Shown here one piece after another: positions 24,843-34,317 of a stretch of 34,318 nt of DNA. Under the pieces are notes generated by a model, which was not told the origin of the DNA, made no database searches, and saw only the letters and a list, made by a program, of their open reading frames with translations. Position numbers and translations under genes: made by a program. The DNA is taken from contig CALMVK010000231.1 of the NCBI GenBank assembly GCA_937873145.1, positions 1 through 34,318 on the forward strand, in the 5' to 3' direction. Every line of letters begins with the position of its first letter. Position 1 is the stretch's first letter. This DNA comes from an uncultured Granulicella sp. Lineage in GTDB: Bacteria; Acidobacteriota; Terriglobia; Terriglobales; Acidobacteriaceae.

Positions 24843-25484
24843 ATGTCCAGAACCCAGTCGCAGATGGTCGAGCTAGACACGGTGGCACCGCCGTTTGAGC
24901 TGATGGATGTGGTTAGCGGGCGAGCGCTGAGCCGCGACGACGTTCTCGCCTCGGCTTGGGAGGAGGACGCCTCCGACCAAGCCAACTTGACCTCCGGCGA
25001 GGGCACCTCCAGGCACGGACGCCACGGTCTGCTCATCATGTTTGTGTGTGTACATTGCCCCTACGTAAAACATGTGGAAGAGCAGCTCGCTCGCATCGGA
25101 ATCGATTATGGGGGCCGCATCGCTATTGCGGCCATTAACTCGAACGATACAGACGCCTATCCTGAGGATGGTCCCGTCGAAATGAAGCTTCAGGCTCAGC
25201 GTCTTGGGTGGCGCTTTCCTTATCTCTTGGATCCGACCCAAGAGGTTGCGCGCAGCTATGGCGCCGCCTGCACTCCTGACTTCTTCCTCTTCGACGCGCA
25301 AAGCAGACTGGTGTATCGCGGCCAGCTCGATAGCAGCCGTCCACGCCGCGGCGACTTTGGGAATGACGTGCCGGTAACCGGGGCTGACCTGCGTCGGGCC
25401 ATGGACGACGTAGTCGCCGGCCGGCCGCCCAGCCTTGATCAGCACACCAGCCTCGGCTGCAATATCAAGTGGCGAGAGGCCTAG
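24843..25484 (+). CDS. Thioredoxin-fold (AhpC/TSA-type) protein
   Basis: A 213-residue cytosolic redox protein with no signal peptide. The active site is FVCVHCPYVKHVEE, a CxxC pair at C69 and C72. It is followed by AINSNDTDAYPEDGP, GWRFPYLLDPTQEVARSYGA, CTPDFFLFD with the cis-Pro, and YRGQLDSSRP; the end is LGCNIKW. This matches a widespread thioredoxin-family group annotated as peroxiredoxin-like. Between the first strand and the CxxC there is a roughly 25-residue hydrophilic stretch (WEEDASDQANLTSGEGTSRH) that looks like an insertion. GGAAGAGGAGAG precedes the ATG. It is followed 25 bp later by the carbonic anhydrase gene, so they are probably co-transcribed. Confidence 0.9.
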   Translation: MSRTQSQMVELDTVAPPFELMDVVSGRALSRDDVLASAWEEDASDQANLTSGEGTSRHGRHGLLIMFVCVHCPYVKHVEEQLARIGIDYGGRIAIAAINSNDTDAYPEDGPVEMKLQAQRLGWRFPYLLDPTQEVARSYGAACTPDFFLFDAQSRLVYRGQLDSSRPRRGDFGNDVPVTGADLRRAMDDVVAGRPPSLDQHTSLGCNIKWREA

Positions 25485-25509
25485 CCTCGATACGCCGAAG
25501 GAGATCCCG

Positions 25510-26130
25510 TTGGACGAAGTTTTGCATCGCCTGAAGCAGGGCATCCGGCGCTTTCAGACCGAGATCTATCCGGCTCGGGCTGAGCAGTACGAGCGTGTGA
25601 TGAACGAGCCACAGCGGCCGCACACCCTCATCATCACCTGTGCCGACTCCCGCCTCCAGCCTGACATTCTTACCCAGGCGGATCCCGGCGAGATCTTCGT
25701 CTCGCGCAATATCGGCAACATGGTCCCAACTTACGGAGAGACCTCCGGTGGCGTCGACGCCGTGCTTGAGTACGCCGTGGCTGCTCTTGGAGTGCAGCAC
25801 ATTGCGATCTGCGGGCACACAAACTGTGGCGCGATGAAAGCCTTACTGGAACCTGGATCGGCCGAGGCGATGCCCAGCGTCAGCGCCTGGCTCGGTCATG
25901 CTCAGGCTGCCCTGGCGGCTGCACACGCACTAGCAAGCCCAGAGGACAATTTGCTGCGTGTGATTACCGAGCAGAACGTTTTACTGCAGATGAGCCATCT
26001 TCGGACCTATCCGGTCGTCGCGGATGCACTTGCCAAAGGCAAAGTGCATCTTTCCGGTTGGGTGTACGACATTTCGGCGGGTCAAGTCAGCCTATGCTAT
26101 GACGGCTCGACAGCATTCCATGGAGTATAG
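25510..26130 (+). CDS. Beta-class carbonic anhydrase
   Basis: A 206-residue zinc enzyme for CO2/bicarbonate interconversion. The zinc ligands are C44 (ITCADSRL), H103 and C106 (CGHTNCGAM), with the catalytic dyad D46 and R48. SRNIGNMVP and SGGVDAVLEYAV are also typical. I choose the TTG at 25510 because AAGGAGAT lies 6 nt upstream and the family homology starts there. The longer frame from 25435 would overlap the thioredoxin-fold gene by 50 bp and adds a non-family sequence. It is the second gene of a probable two-gene operon. Confidence 0.94.
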   Translation: MDEVLHRLKQGIRRFQTEIYPARAEQYERVMNEPQRPHTLIITCADSRLQPDILTQADPGEIFVSRNIGNMVPTYGETSGGVDAVLEYAVAALGVQHIAICGHTNCGAMKALLEPGSAEAMPSVSAWLGHAQAALAAAHALASPEDNLLRVITEQNVLLQMSHLRTYPVVADALAKGKVHLSGWVYDISAGQVSLCYDGSTAFHGV

Positions 26131-26167
26131 CTTGCTATTTGCGGCAGACATTAACGTAGAGAGACAC

Positions 26168-26203
26168 ATGGCAGCTTACCGGTTTCAGCCGTCAAGCTGC
26201 CAT
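26168..26203. other. Stem-loop in the gap after the carbonic anhydrase gene
   Basis: ATGGCAGCTT (26168-26177) and AAGCTGCCAT (26194-26203) pair perfectly, and an inner CGG/CCG can extend the stem after a 2x2 internal loop. There is no T-tract on either strand. A short open frame (24 codons) starts at the ATG of the stem, but I do not think it is a gene. Confidence 0.4.
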
Positions 26204-26250
26204 GCAGCGTCCTCTACTTTGAAACGTCTTCGTTGTCTTTGACTTGGTAC

Positions 26251-26511
26251 TTAGCCTTTGAAAGTCGCGTCCGAGCCGTGCTGTTTAACCATCTTGTTGT
26301 ACAGCCCTAGAATGAGGAAGGGAGCAACCCATTGTCCGACAAACAATGCCTCATGCTTCTTCCCGGCGGCCTGGAAGGACACGGAGGCAAGAATGGAAGC
26401 GATTGCAGCACCAAGATAGATGCTGGATGGCACCTTGCTGGTGAACTTCTCAATGGCGGCGGTAACTTGATCTTCTTGTGCCTCGCCGGGCGCTACGCGG
26501 TAGTCGGTCAT
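26251..26511 (-). CDS. Small two-helix membrane protein, unknown function
   Basis: An 86-residue protein with two hydrophobic segments (IYLGAAIASILASVSF and LFVGQWVAPFLILGLYN) and a hydrophilic N-terminus (TDYRVAPGEAQEDQVTAAIE). I start at the ATG at 26511, where AAGGAG lies 9 nt upstream; an in-frame TTG two codons earlier is too close to that site. A small GCGGC-TTT-GCCGC hairpin (26530-26542) lies directly upstream of the ribosome site. It is a plausible acidobacterial conserved hypothetical. No function can be inferred. Confidence 0.75.
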   Translation of the reverse strand: MTDYRVAPGEAQEDQVTAAIEKFTSKVPSSIYLGAAIASILASVSFQAAGKKHEALFVGQWVAPFLILGLYNKMVKQHGSDATFKG

Positions 26512-26701
26512 GAACAACGTCTCCTTAAGGCGGCTTTGCCGCTATATGTGGAGAGATGCTGGAAAGCGCTTGGACGACAAAGAAAATAATCGGTCAGCAC
26601 CTCATGGGCTCTTGATTTCTGTCTTCGCACATGCCGGAAGCGTTTGTGCCCGCCGGCCTGGGTCTCTAGTCCCGCATTCCAGGCGCGATGCATTTCTTTT
26701 G

Positions 26702-27088
26702 TCATGCTGCCGCCGAGCCTGTCGCCAGCAGCATGGGAAGAGTGAACTGCTCGCGAAAGTGCAGCAACAGGCGCAATACCACGGTTCCGCCCACCGTATT
26801 CAGGTGCTTGGCATTTCTCCTGCACGTGCATAGATCGGTCAGCATTGCGTGGGCGTTGCACGTCAACTCGATGCCTGTACCCATAAGCGACCCGTACAGG
26901 TCCAAAACGTTCTCCCGCCGCAGTTCGATGCGGAACTCCATCGCGGTCGCCGAGTTGGCCCTCCGCTCCACAACCCAGCCGCCGCAATCGTCCAGACACG
27001 TGTTCAGCTCGGGTAGTACGCCTCGGCGATGGTCATCGGTAAAGGCTTCTAACTCAACTGTAGGAACTTCTCTCATATTCTCCATCAT
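26702..27088 (-). CDS. Conserved-looking hypothetical protein
   Basis: A 128-residue soluble protein with no signal peptide or membrane helix. It has a stretch of acidic and aromatic residues at the start (VPTVELEAFTDDHRRG), a Cys-containing middle (LNTCLDDCGGW) and the segment HAMLTDLCTCRRNAKHLNTVGG. Codon use and residue balance look like a real gene. The ATG at 27088 has a weak purine-rich site upstream; an ATG four codons later has GGAG upstream and may be used instead. I do not recognise the family. It is divergent from acpS. Confidence 0.65.
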   Translation of the reverse strand: MMENMREVPTVELEAFTDDHRRGVLPELNTCLDDCGGWVVERRANSATAMEFRIELRRENVLDLYGSLMGTGIELTCNAHAMLTDLCTCRRNAKHLNTVGGTVVLRLLLHFREQFTLPMLLATGSAAA

Positions 27089-27245
27089 GTGACTCTTTCC
27101 CGCTAAGATTTAGGTACGGCACTTGCGCCTTCCAAGTCCTCATCGGTCAATTGCGCGGTATCATGACCGGTTTGCGAAGTTTTTGTGCACGAAGGTCACG
27201 TGACGATTAGGCAAAGAAGCGCGGCAGGATCCGAGGAGGGTGGCG

Positions 27246-27644
27246 GTGATCGTAGGAGTAGGAACCGACCTGACCGAGATTGCGCGAGTCAGACGCAGCG
27301 TTGAGCGCTTCGGCAGCCGCTTTCTGGAGCGTATTTATACACCAGGAGAGATCGCGTACTGTTTCCGCAAGAAAGATGCGGCGGAGAGCCTAGCGGCCCG
27401 ATTCGCCGCCAAAGAAGCTGGTGCCAAAGCCCTTGGTACGGGCATTAGCCGAGGTGTCACTTGGCACGAATTTGAGGTGCGGAGGGAACCCGGAGACAGG
27501 CCGGTGCTTTGGCTTAGCGGGCGCGCCGCCGAACTCGCTGCTAATCTTGGCATTGATCGCCTTTCACTCAGCCTGACGCACACCCGAGATCTTGCCATGG
27601 CGTTCGTGGTCGCAGAACATCTGGGCAGCGAACTGGCCCGTTAA
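27246..27644 (+). CDS. acpS: Holo-[acyl-carrier-protein] synthase
   Basis: A 132-residue phosphopantetheinyl transferase that attaches 4'-phosphopantetheine from CoA to apo-ACP. The magnesium-binding residues are D8 (VGVGTDLTEIARV) and E57 (ARFAAKEAGAKALG); SLSLTHTRDLAMAFVVAE closes the family pattern. I use the GTG at 27246 (protein MIVGVGTD...), which has GAGGAGG at proper spacing; the GTG at 27240 overlaps that site. Only 6 bases separate the stop from the proposed inversion junction, so its downstream neighbour has changed. Confidence 0.94.
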   Translation: MIVGVGTDLTEIARVRRSVERFGSRFLERIYTPGEIAYCFRKKDAAESLAARFAAKEAGAKALGTGISRGVTWHEFEVRREPGDRPVLWLSGRAAELAANLGIDRLSLSLTHTRDLAMAFVVAEHLGSELAR

Positions 27645-27650
27645 ATCAAG

Positions 27651-28034
27651 CCGTGCGTGCTCGCCGCGCCTTTGCTGGCCGGCAACAACCTGAGCCAGCT
27701 CACTCCCGAGATCACCGCCATTCTTACCAATCGCGAGGTCATCGCGATCGATCAGGATCCTCTCGGACACCAGGCGGAGCGCATCTTTGCTGAGGGTCCG
27801 ATCGAGATCTGGTCACGGCCGCTCGCCTGCGGCGCGATGGCTCTTGAAGTGATCAACTACAGTGAAGGTGACACATTTCTTCATGATGTGTCTCTCCAAC
27901 TGAAGGAAGCCGGCGCAGCGCCAGGATGGAAGGCCTGCGACGTATGGGCCGGGAAAGACCTTGGTGCTCTTCAAGACGATTTCCAATTTATGCTGAAGCG
28001 GCAATCGGCATTGCTGCTCCGCCTGACGAAGTGA
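27651..28034 (+). pseudogene. GH27 alpha-galactosidase, C-terminal fragment (broken)
   Basis: An open frame of about 125 codons that begins abruptly at VLAAPLLAGNNLSQL and continues TAILTNREVIAIDQDPLGHQ, then a beta-sandwich domain ending LLLRLTK. In GH27 enzymes this directly follows a WA-[IV]-x-AAPL junction, and the N-terminal fragment at 12464-13271 stops at HWA. The two sum to about 390 residues, a normal length. The nominal start (GTG at 27657) is not a real start: the fragment lacks a promoter, ribosome site and both catalytic aspartates. Its stop is 35 bp from the converging rho gene. Confidence 0.92.
27655..27662 (+). repeat. Inversion breakpoint, 8 bp microhomology (right)
   Basis: GCGTGCTC here matches the octamer at 12464-12471 on the opposite strand. 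The alpha-galactosidase C-terminal homology begins within it; the bases to the left belong to the acpS side. Confidence 0.7.
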
Positions 28035-28069
28035 TCGCAGGTACGCGTCAACTATCGTGAGACGAGCAG

Positions 28070-29320
<1,251 letters not shown>

Positions 29321-29353
29321 GGAGGTGTGTTCTTTTCTTAAGGGATGAGCTTT

Positions 29354-29402
29354 GAAGCGAGGAGAGAAAGGAGGAAGGTACGGAGAGAGGAGAGTGCGGA
29401 GG
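29354..29402 (-). promoter_or_regulatory. C-rich, G-poor rho leader (candidate rut site)
   Basis: In the minus-strand transcript these 49 nt contain 26 C, 18 T, 3 G and 2 A by my count, with many YC dinucleotides. Such a C-over-G bubble is the classic feature of a Rho utilisation site. It lies 34 nt before the rho start codon. A hairpin (AGAGAGC with GCTCTCT, about 29425-29456) lies just upstream. E. coli rho is autoregulated by Rho-dependent termination in its leader; the same here is inferred. Confidence 0.5.
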
Positions 29403-29551
29403 CGAAACTTGGTTTTGAACCAGAGAGAGCACGCTGCCGACTCAAGCGGCTCTCTGAACCTGAGATGTGTGCGGGGTTACTGCAGGAATACTAACGTAAA
29501 TGCGGACATTCTGAATACAACTTAAGTGGCAATGGTGAAACTGCCACGCGA

Positions 29552-29782
29552 CTAAGCCGCGCGGCGTTCCCGATGGTCCGTCACGGAAATCTTTTCCACC
29601 TTCGACTCCGATCCATCATCCATCGGAACCGTGTCCTTGAAACGATCCAGCACTTCGTTGGTCGTGTCCTGCAGACGAGTGTTTGGTTTGTGCAACTTAC
29701 GAGTAGCTTTCGCAGCCAGCTGACACAACTGATACCGGTTTGTAACGTGCGTAAGTGCTCCAAAGATCAGATCTGAGCGCAT
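29552..29782 (-). CDS. rpoZ: RNA polymerase omega subunit (acidobacterial form)
   Basis: A 76-residue protein. THVTNRYQLCQLAAKATRKL and the following NTRLQDTTNEVLDRF resemble the omega-subunit core (xxNRYELVxxAAKRARQL). Omega helps assemble beta-prime into RNA polymerase. The N-terminal MRSDLIFGAL replaces the usual MARVT start, which I believe is the form seen in Acidobacteria. GAGGAGG lies 7 nt before the ATG. It precedes rho on the same strand; a weak hairpin with GTGGCA/TGCCAC (29526-29547) follows the stop. The usual neighbour gmk is not seen. Confidence 0.8.
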   Translation of the reverse strand: MRSDLIFGALTHVTNRYQLCQLAAKATRKLHKPNTRLQDTTNEVLDRFKDTVPMDDGSESKVEKISVTDHRERRAA

Positions 29783-30251
29783 AGTGTTTCCTCCTCGTTA
29801 TTCTTTAAGTGGACGCTTGCGACGGGCTAGGCGAGGCCCCTCGTAGCTCCAGATTCGTGCAGGCTTGCAATTTTCGAATGGATACGTAAACGTGACCGTT
29901 CTTGCCCGACCGCCCCTTTGCGGTCCAACCAGTAGTGACGATGAATCTTTAGACGCGAATGCAATGCTCAGGATGCCATCCAGCCTACATTTCGTTTTGA
30001 ATCGGTGTGCGGAGAGCTTGTTACGGGATCGATGGATCGAGCTTACAGCCAACTTCTCGCCGCTGGTACGCTGGGTTCAACCAAATACGAACGATCCTTT
30101 TGCACAATAAACGCTGCTTAGCATTCCGTCAATTCTTTTTTTGGAAGCATTGGTTTTTAGCCCTACAGGAAAGTGGAGGTTTTCTTGCGCAGCTAGCGTC
30201 TTCCATGACTCTCCAACAGCTCACCTTGGAACCACGCGTTAGCAGCACACA
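29783..30251. other. Intergenic region between comM and rpoZ
   Basis: About 470 bp with no convincing gene. An 84-codon minus-strand frame (29798-30052, TTG start) ends 15 bp before rpoZ and could be a small upstream gene, but its sequence is unfamiliar and its ribosome site is poor. An 81-codon plus-strand frame (29865-30110) overlaps it. A short hairpin (GACCGC-CCCTTT-GCGGTC) lies near 29907. The rpoZ promoter must be here. Confidence 0.5.
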
Positions 30252-31850
30252 TTAGGACCAGTAGCTTCGATCCAGGGTCCTGTACTGGATCGCCTCGGCA
30301 ATGTGTTTCACTACGATCTGCGGCGCGCCTTCCAGGTCCGCAATTGTTCGCGCCACCTTCAGAATGCGGTCGTGGGCTCGCGCGCTCAGGCCTTGCTGCT
30401 GCATCGCTCGCTCCAGAAGGCGCTCCGCATCGCTCGCCAACTCGCAGAAAAGACGAATCTGCTGGGTGGTCATCTGGGCGTTCGCATACACGGTCTGCGA
30501 TGCGCTTCGTCCGGAAGGCCGCGTACGTGTCTCACTGCCTGCCTCCAGAAAACGCGCGTGCTGTCGCTCCCGTGCAGCCAGGACTCGTGCCCGGATCTCC
30601 GCCGAGCCCTCTGCCGAAGCCCCGCCCCGCAGCTCCTTGTACTGCACGGCAGGCACCTCAATATGAATGTCGATCCGGTCGAGCAGCGGCCCCGAAACCT
30701 TCGAAACGTAGCGCTGGATCATCGGCGGCGTGCACATGCACTCACGGCTCTTATCGTTGAAGTACCCGCACGGACAAGGATTCATCGCGGCCGCCAGCAT
30801 GAAGCGCGCCGGAAAACTGAGGCTCATCGCCGCCCGTGCAATGGTCACATGGCCATCCTCAAGCGGTTGCCGAAGCACCTCCAGCACGTTGCGCGGAAAC
30901 TCCGGCAGTTCATCCAAAAACAACATTCCGTTGTGCGCCAGCGACACCTCTCCCGGCCGCGGAACCGCGCCTCCGCCGATCAGCCCGGCATCCGAGATCG
31001 TATGGTGCGGCGCGCGAAACGGACGATGCATCACCAGTCCGTCATCGGCGTTCAGCACCCCCGCCACGGAGTGGATCTTGGTCGTCTCGAGCGCCTCCTC
31101 AAAGCGCAGGGGAGCCAAGATGGACGGCAGCCGCTTCGCCAACATCGTCTTGCCGGACCCCGGCGGCCCGATCATCAGGATGTTGTGCCCGCCCGCAGCC
31201 GCCACCTCGAGCGCACGCTTGGCTACCTGCTGTCCACGCACATCCTTAAAGTCATGCGGAAAGTGCTGCAGCTCCTGCAGCAGTTCTTCTGTGTGCGATT
31301 CAAGCGGCTGCACCAGCAGGCTGCCCTTCGCCACCGCGTTCAGCAGATCCCTGACCTCCAGCAGCGTCCGTACCGGATACACCTTCACGCCTTGGACCAC
31401 GGCGGCCTCTCGCGCGTTCTCCGCCGGAATAATCAGGTTCCGGATTCCTCGGGCGCGAGCCGCAATCGCGATCGGCAGCATGCCATGCACCGAGCGCAGC
31501 GCGCCATCGAGCCCCAGCTCGCCGATCAGCAGAAAGTCCGAGAGTTCCTTGATGTGCAGCGCGCCATACGCTCCCAGAATTCCGATCGCAATGGGCAGGT
31601 CAAAGCCCGAGCCCTCTTTCTTCAGATCCGCCGGAGCCAGGTTGATCGTGATGCGCGTGGGAGGAATGTCAAAGCCGCAGTTACGAATCGCCGAGCGTAC
31701 CCGGTCCCGGCTCTCGCGTACCGCCGCGTCCGGCAGACCGACCGTGTTGAACTCCGGCCGCTCGAGAATCACGCCCGAAAAGTCAATCTCTACATCGATA
31801 ATGTGTGCGTCGATCCCGTACACCGCCGCGCTGAAGGCCTTGAAGAGCAT
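30252..31850 (-). CDS. comM: YifB/ComM-family Mg-chelatase-like AAA+ ATPase
   Basis: A 532-residue protein. The N-terminal Lon-protease-like domain has [10 protein letters not shown] and [22 protein letters not shown]. The central AAA+ domain has Walker A GPPGSGKT (228-235) and Walker B MLFLDE (309-314), with [20 protein letters not shown] between. The C-terminal part has the Cys cluster [10 protein letters not shown]...ECMC and a helical lid. ComM acts as a hexameric helicase in branch migration during natural transformation; many non-competent bacteria also carry it. The start at 31850 ([16 protein letters not shown]) fits the family; the frame extends 23 codons further but that part does not. 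The first bases of the longer form would overlap sdaA upstream sequence; the two genes are divergent with 123 bp between them. Confidence 0.94.
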   Translation of the reverse strand: MLFKAFSAAVYGIDAHIIDVEIDFSGVILERPEFNTVGLPDAAVRESRDRVRSAIRNCGFDIPPTRITINLAPADLKKEGSGFDLPIAIGILGAYGALHIKELSDFLLIGELGLDGALRSVHGMLPIAIAARARGIRNLIIPAENAREAAVVQGVKVYPVRTLLEVRDLLNAVAKGSLLVQPLESHTEELLQELQHFPHDFKDVRGQQVAKRALEVAAAGGHNILMIGPPGSGKTMLAKRLPSILAPLRFEEALETTKIHSVAGVLNADDGLVMHRPFRAPHHTISDAGLIGGGAVPRPGEVSLAHNGMLFLDELPEFPRNVLEVLRQPLEDGHVTIARAAMSLSFPARFMLAAAMNPCPCGYFNDKSRECMCTPPMIQRYVSKVSGPLLDRIDIHIEVPAVQYKELRGGASAEGSAEIRARVLAARERQHARFLEAGSETRTRPSGRSASQTVYANAQMTTQQIRLFCELASDAERLLERAMQQQGLSARAHDRILKVARTIADLEGAPQIVVKHIAEAIQYRTLDRSYWS

Positions 31851-31973
31851 GCTCGCCTGAGCCCTCGATCCCATAGATTGCCCGCAGTCTAGCATCGGCA
31901 CCGCGCGCATCCTATGCAACTTTCAGGGGTTGCCACGCCTACAATCAAAGCTGCAGGCTCGAACGCAATCTCT

Positions 31974-33479
31974 ATGAATACCAGCCTCTTCGAACTCTTT
32001 AAGATTGGCATCGGCCCCTCAAGCTCCCACACCGTGGGTCCGATGCGCGCTGCTTTGCGCTTCGTGCGAACCCTGACCGCGGACCCGCGGCGCGCCTCTG
32101 TCACGCATGTGTCCGCCGAGCTTTACGGTTCGCTCGCCCTCACCGGAATCGGTCACGGAACCGACCGGGCTGTCCTGTTAGGGCTCAGCGGCGAGGCACC
32201 GGACACCGTCGATCCCGCTGCCGTGCAGGATCTGCTCACCCGGATCCGGGTCTCCGGCAAGCTTCTCCTCGGCGGCGTCACCCAAATCGAGTTTCACGAA
32301 GAGACGGACCTCGTCTTCCGTCACGCCGAGATGTATCCTCCGGGCGCCCACGCCGCCACCTCCCATCCCAACGGAATGCGCTTCCGCGCCTTCGACGCCG
32401 CAAACACTCTCTTGCGCGAAGAGATCTTCTACTCCGTCGGCGGCGGCTTTATCCTTACCGCGGCCGAGCTCGCACCGGATCCGCTCGAGAAAGAGCTCTC
32501 CCCGCGCCTGGTCCCGTATCCGTTTTCGAGTGCCGCCGAACTGCTCGTATCCGGCGCGCAAACCGGCCTCTCGATCGCCGAACGGGTTCTGGCCAACGAA
32601 GCAGCGCTGCTCAACGCAGAGCGCAACAACCCGCTTGCGCCCACCCTGCTACGGCCTGCCCTCCCTGAAGACGATCTATCGTTTCAGGCAGCGCCCGAGG
32701 CCATCATTCGTAGCGGCATCCTCGCCCTTTGGCAGGCGATGCGCAGTTGTATGGAACGTGGCCTGGTCACTGGCGGCATTCTTCCCGGAGGCCTGAACGT
32801 GCATCGCCGCGCGCCTCGTCTCTACCAACGTATCCAGGAGCTCGAACGCTCCGGCAAGCCGCGCGATCCGCTCGCCCCGCTGGACTGGGTCTCGCTCTTC
32901 GCCATCGCTGTCAATGAAGAGAACGCCGCCGGAGGACGCGTCGTTACTGCGCCCACCAACGGTGCCGCCGGCGTCATTCCTGCCATCGCCCAGTATTATC
33001 TCCAGTTCATCGACACCGATCAGTCCTCGCAAGCCAAAGAGGATGGCCTCCTGCGTTTCTTCCTTACCGCCGCCGCGATCGGCATCCTCTACAAGGAGAA
33101 CGCCTCAATCTCAGGTGCCGAGGTCGGTTGCCAAGGTGAGGTCGGCGTGGCTTGCTCGATGGCCGCCGGCGGCCTGGTCGCCGCACTCGGAGGCACCGAC
33201 GCCCAGGTCGAGCACGCCGCCGAGATCGCCATGGAACATAACCTGGGCATGACCTGCGACCCCATCGGCGGCCTCGTCCAGATTCCCTGCATCGAGCGCA
33301 ACGCGATGGGCGCCATCAAAGCCGTCAACGCCTGCCGCATGGCCATGCACGAGACCGAAGGCCACAAGCTCTCGCTCGACCAGGTGATCGAAACCATGTA
33401 CCGCACCGGCATGGACATGCAAAGCCGCTACAAAGAGACCAGCTTGGCTGGCCTGGCGTTGAACATTATCGAGTGCTGA
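31974..33479 (+). CDS. sdaA: L-serine ammonia-lyase (iron-sulfur dependent)
   Basis: A 501-residue single-chain L-serine dehydratase that converts L-serine to pyruvate and ammonia. The N-terminal beta domain starts [24 protein letters not shown]. The catalytic alpha domain carries the [4Fe-4S] cysteines C386 ([11 protein letters not shown]), C428 (LGMTCDP) and C439 (VQIPCIERN). The very last residue is Cys (LALNIIEC), which in the Legionella enzyme folds back to cap the cluster. Length fits the fused alpha-beta type. The ATG at 31974 is chosen because the family sequence begins there; the upstream frame to 31914 lacks homology. No ribosome site is obvious. Confidence 0.96.
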   Translation: MNTSLFELFKIGIGPSSSHTVGPMRAALRFVRTLTADPRRASVTHVSAELYGSLALTGIGHGTDRAVLLGLSGEAPDTVDPAAVQDLLTRIRVSGKLLLGGVTQIEFHEETDLVFRHAEMYPPGAHAATSHPNGMRFRAFDAANTLLREEIFYSVGGGFILTAAELAPDPLEKELSPRLVPYPFSSAAELLVSGAQTGLSIAERVLANEAALLNAERNNPLAPTLLRPALPEDDLSFQAAPEAIIRSGILALWQAMRSCMERGLVTGGILPGGLNVHRRAPRLYQRIQELERSGKPRDPLAPLDWVSLFAIAVNEENAAGGRVVTAPTNGAAGVIPAIAQYYLQFIDTDQSSQAKEDGLLRFFLTAAAIGILYKENASISGAEVGCQGEVGVACSMAAGGLVAALGGTDAQVEHAAEIAMEHNLGMTCDPIGGLVQIPCIERNAMGAIKAVNACRMAMHETEGHKLSLDQVIETMYRTGMDMQSRYKETSLAGLALNIIEC

Positions 33480-33552
33480 AGTTCTCTGAAGCTTTGCCGA
33501 AAAGTTTTCAGATTGTAAGCTGGCCGCAATCTTTGCGTGACACAGTCGCTCC

Positions 33553-34317
33553 ATGCGCCTCAGCTTTGTGGTTCCCGCCTACAACGAAGAAGCCTACCTG
33601 ACCGCTTGTCTTGACTCTATCTTTGCGCAGACGAGCGTTGTCGGCGTTCCGGCTGAGGTCATCGTAGTCAACAATGCCAGCACGGATCGAACCCGCGAGA
33701 TCGCTTTGGCCTATCGCGGCGTCATCCTGGTCGATGAACCACGCAAAGGCCTCACCTTCGCGCGGCAAGCCGGCTTCCACGCCTGCACCGGCGAGCTGAT
33801 CGCCAATATCGATGCGGACTCCCGCCTTCCCGACGGCTGGCTTGCGCAAGTCCTTGCCGCTTTTACCGCCAGACCTGCCATGCTCGCGCTGAGCGGGCCT
33901 CTCGTCTACTACGATCTGACCCCGAGACAATGCCGGCTCGTCCGAATCTTCTACGCTACGGCCTTTCTGACCTATGCGTTTAACCGCTTTGTGTTGCACG
34001 TCGGATCGATGGTTCAGGGAGGCAACTTTGTCGTACAGCGTCATGCGCTTGAGAGGATCGGAGGCTTCAATCTTGCCATCTCGTTTTATGGAGAAGACAC
34101 CGACCTGGCCCGGCGGCTCAACGAGATCGGCGAAGTACGCTTCACCTTCCGTTTGAAGATGCTCTCCTCCGGTCGACGGCTTAATCAGGAGGGCATCTTC
34201 ACCATGGCACTGCGTTACTCGCTCAACTATCTGTGGACCACGTTTCGAGAGCGTCCTTTTTCAAACGAGCACCTCGACATCCGTGAACCGATGCAACCGG
34301 AAGACCTCCGTCCCTAA
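33553..34317 (+). CDS. Glycosyltransferase family 2 protein
   Basis: A complete 254-residue GT-A enzyme whose stop codon lies at the right edge. SFVVPAYNEEAYLTACLDSI opens the nucleotide-sugar domain. VNNASTDRTREIA follows, then NIDADSRLPDGW with the DxD-like metal site (87-89), QGGNFVVQRHALERIGGF, and YGEDTDLARRLNEIG with the acidic ED pair. Members add sugars to lipids or growing polysaccharides; donor and acceptor are unknown. It has no strong membrane helix, apart from a moderately hydrophobic stretch near IFYATAFLTYAFNRFVL. It follows sdaA by 73 bp with no clear ribosome site. Confidence 0.92.
   Translation: MRLSFVVPAYNEEAYLTACLDSIFAQTSVVGVPAEVIVVNNASTDRTREIALAYRGVILVDEPRKGLTFARQAGFHACTGELIANIDADSRLPDGWLAQVLAAFTARPAMLALSGPLVYYDLTPRQCRLVRIFYATAFLTYAFNRFVLHVGSMVQGGNFVVQRHALERIGGFNLAISFYGEDTDLARRLNEIGEVRFTFRLKMLSSGRRLNQEGIFTMALRYSLNYLWTTFRERPFSNEHLDIREPMQPEDLRP

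Noticed and set aside
26168-26242. 24-codon frame starting in the stem-loop after the carbonic anhydrase
   Set aside because: Weak ribosome site, no familiar sequence, and the ATG is better explained as part of the hairpin.
27657-28034. Independent 125-residue gene starting at GTG
   Set aside because: The sequence begins in the middle of a GH27 domain and completes the fragment at 12464-13271; there is no ribosome site.
30303-31892. 529-codon and 376-codon plus-strand frames
   Set aside because: Both are antisense to comM. Their Arg/His/Gln-rich and Ser-rich compositions are typical of shadows.
33485-33512. Terminator after sdaA
   Set aside because: TCTGAA/TTCAGA with an inner CTTT/AAAG can fold, but it has bulges and no T-tract, so I did not call it.
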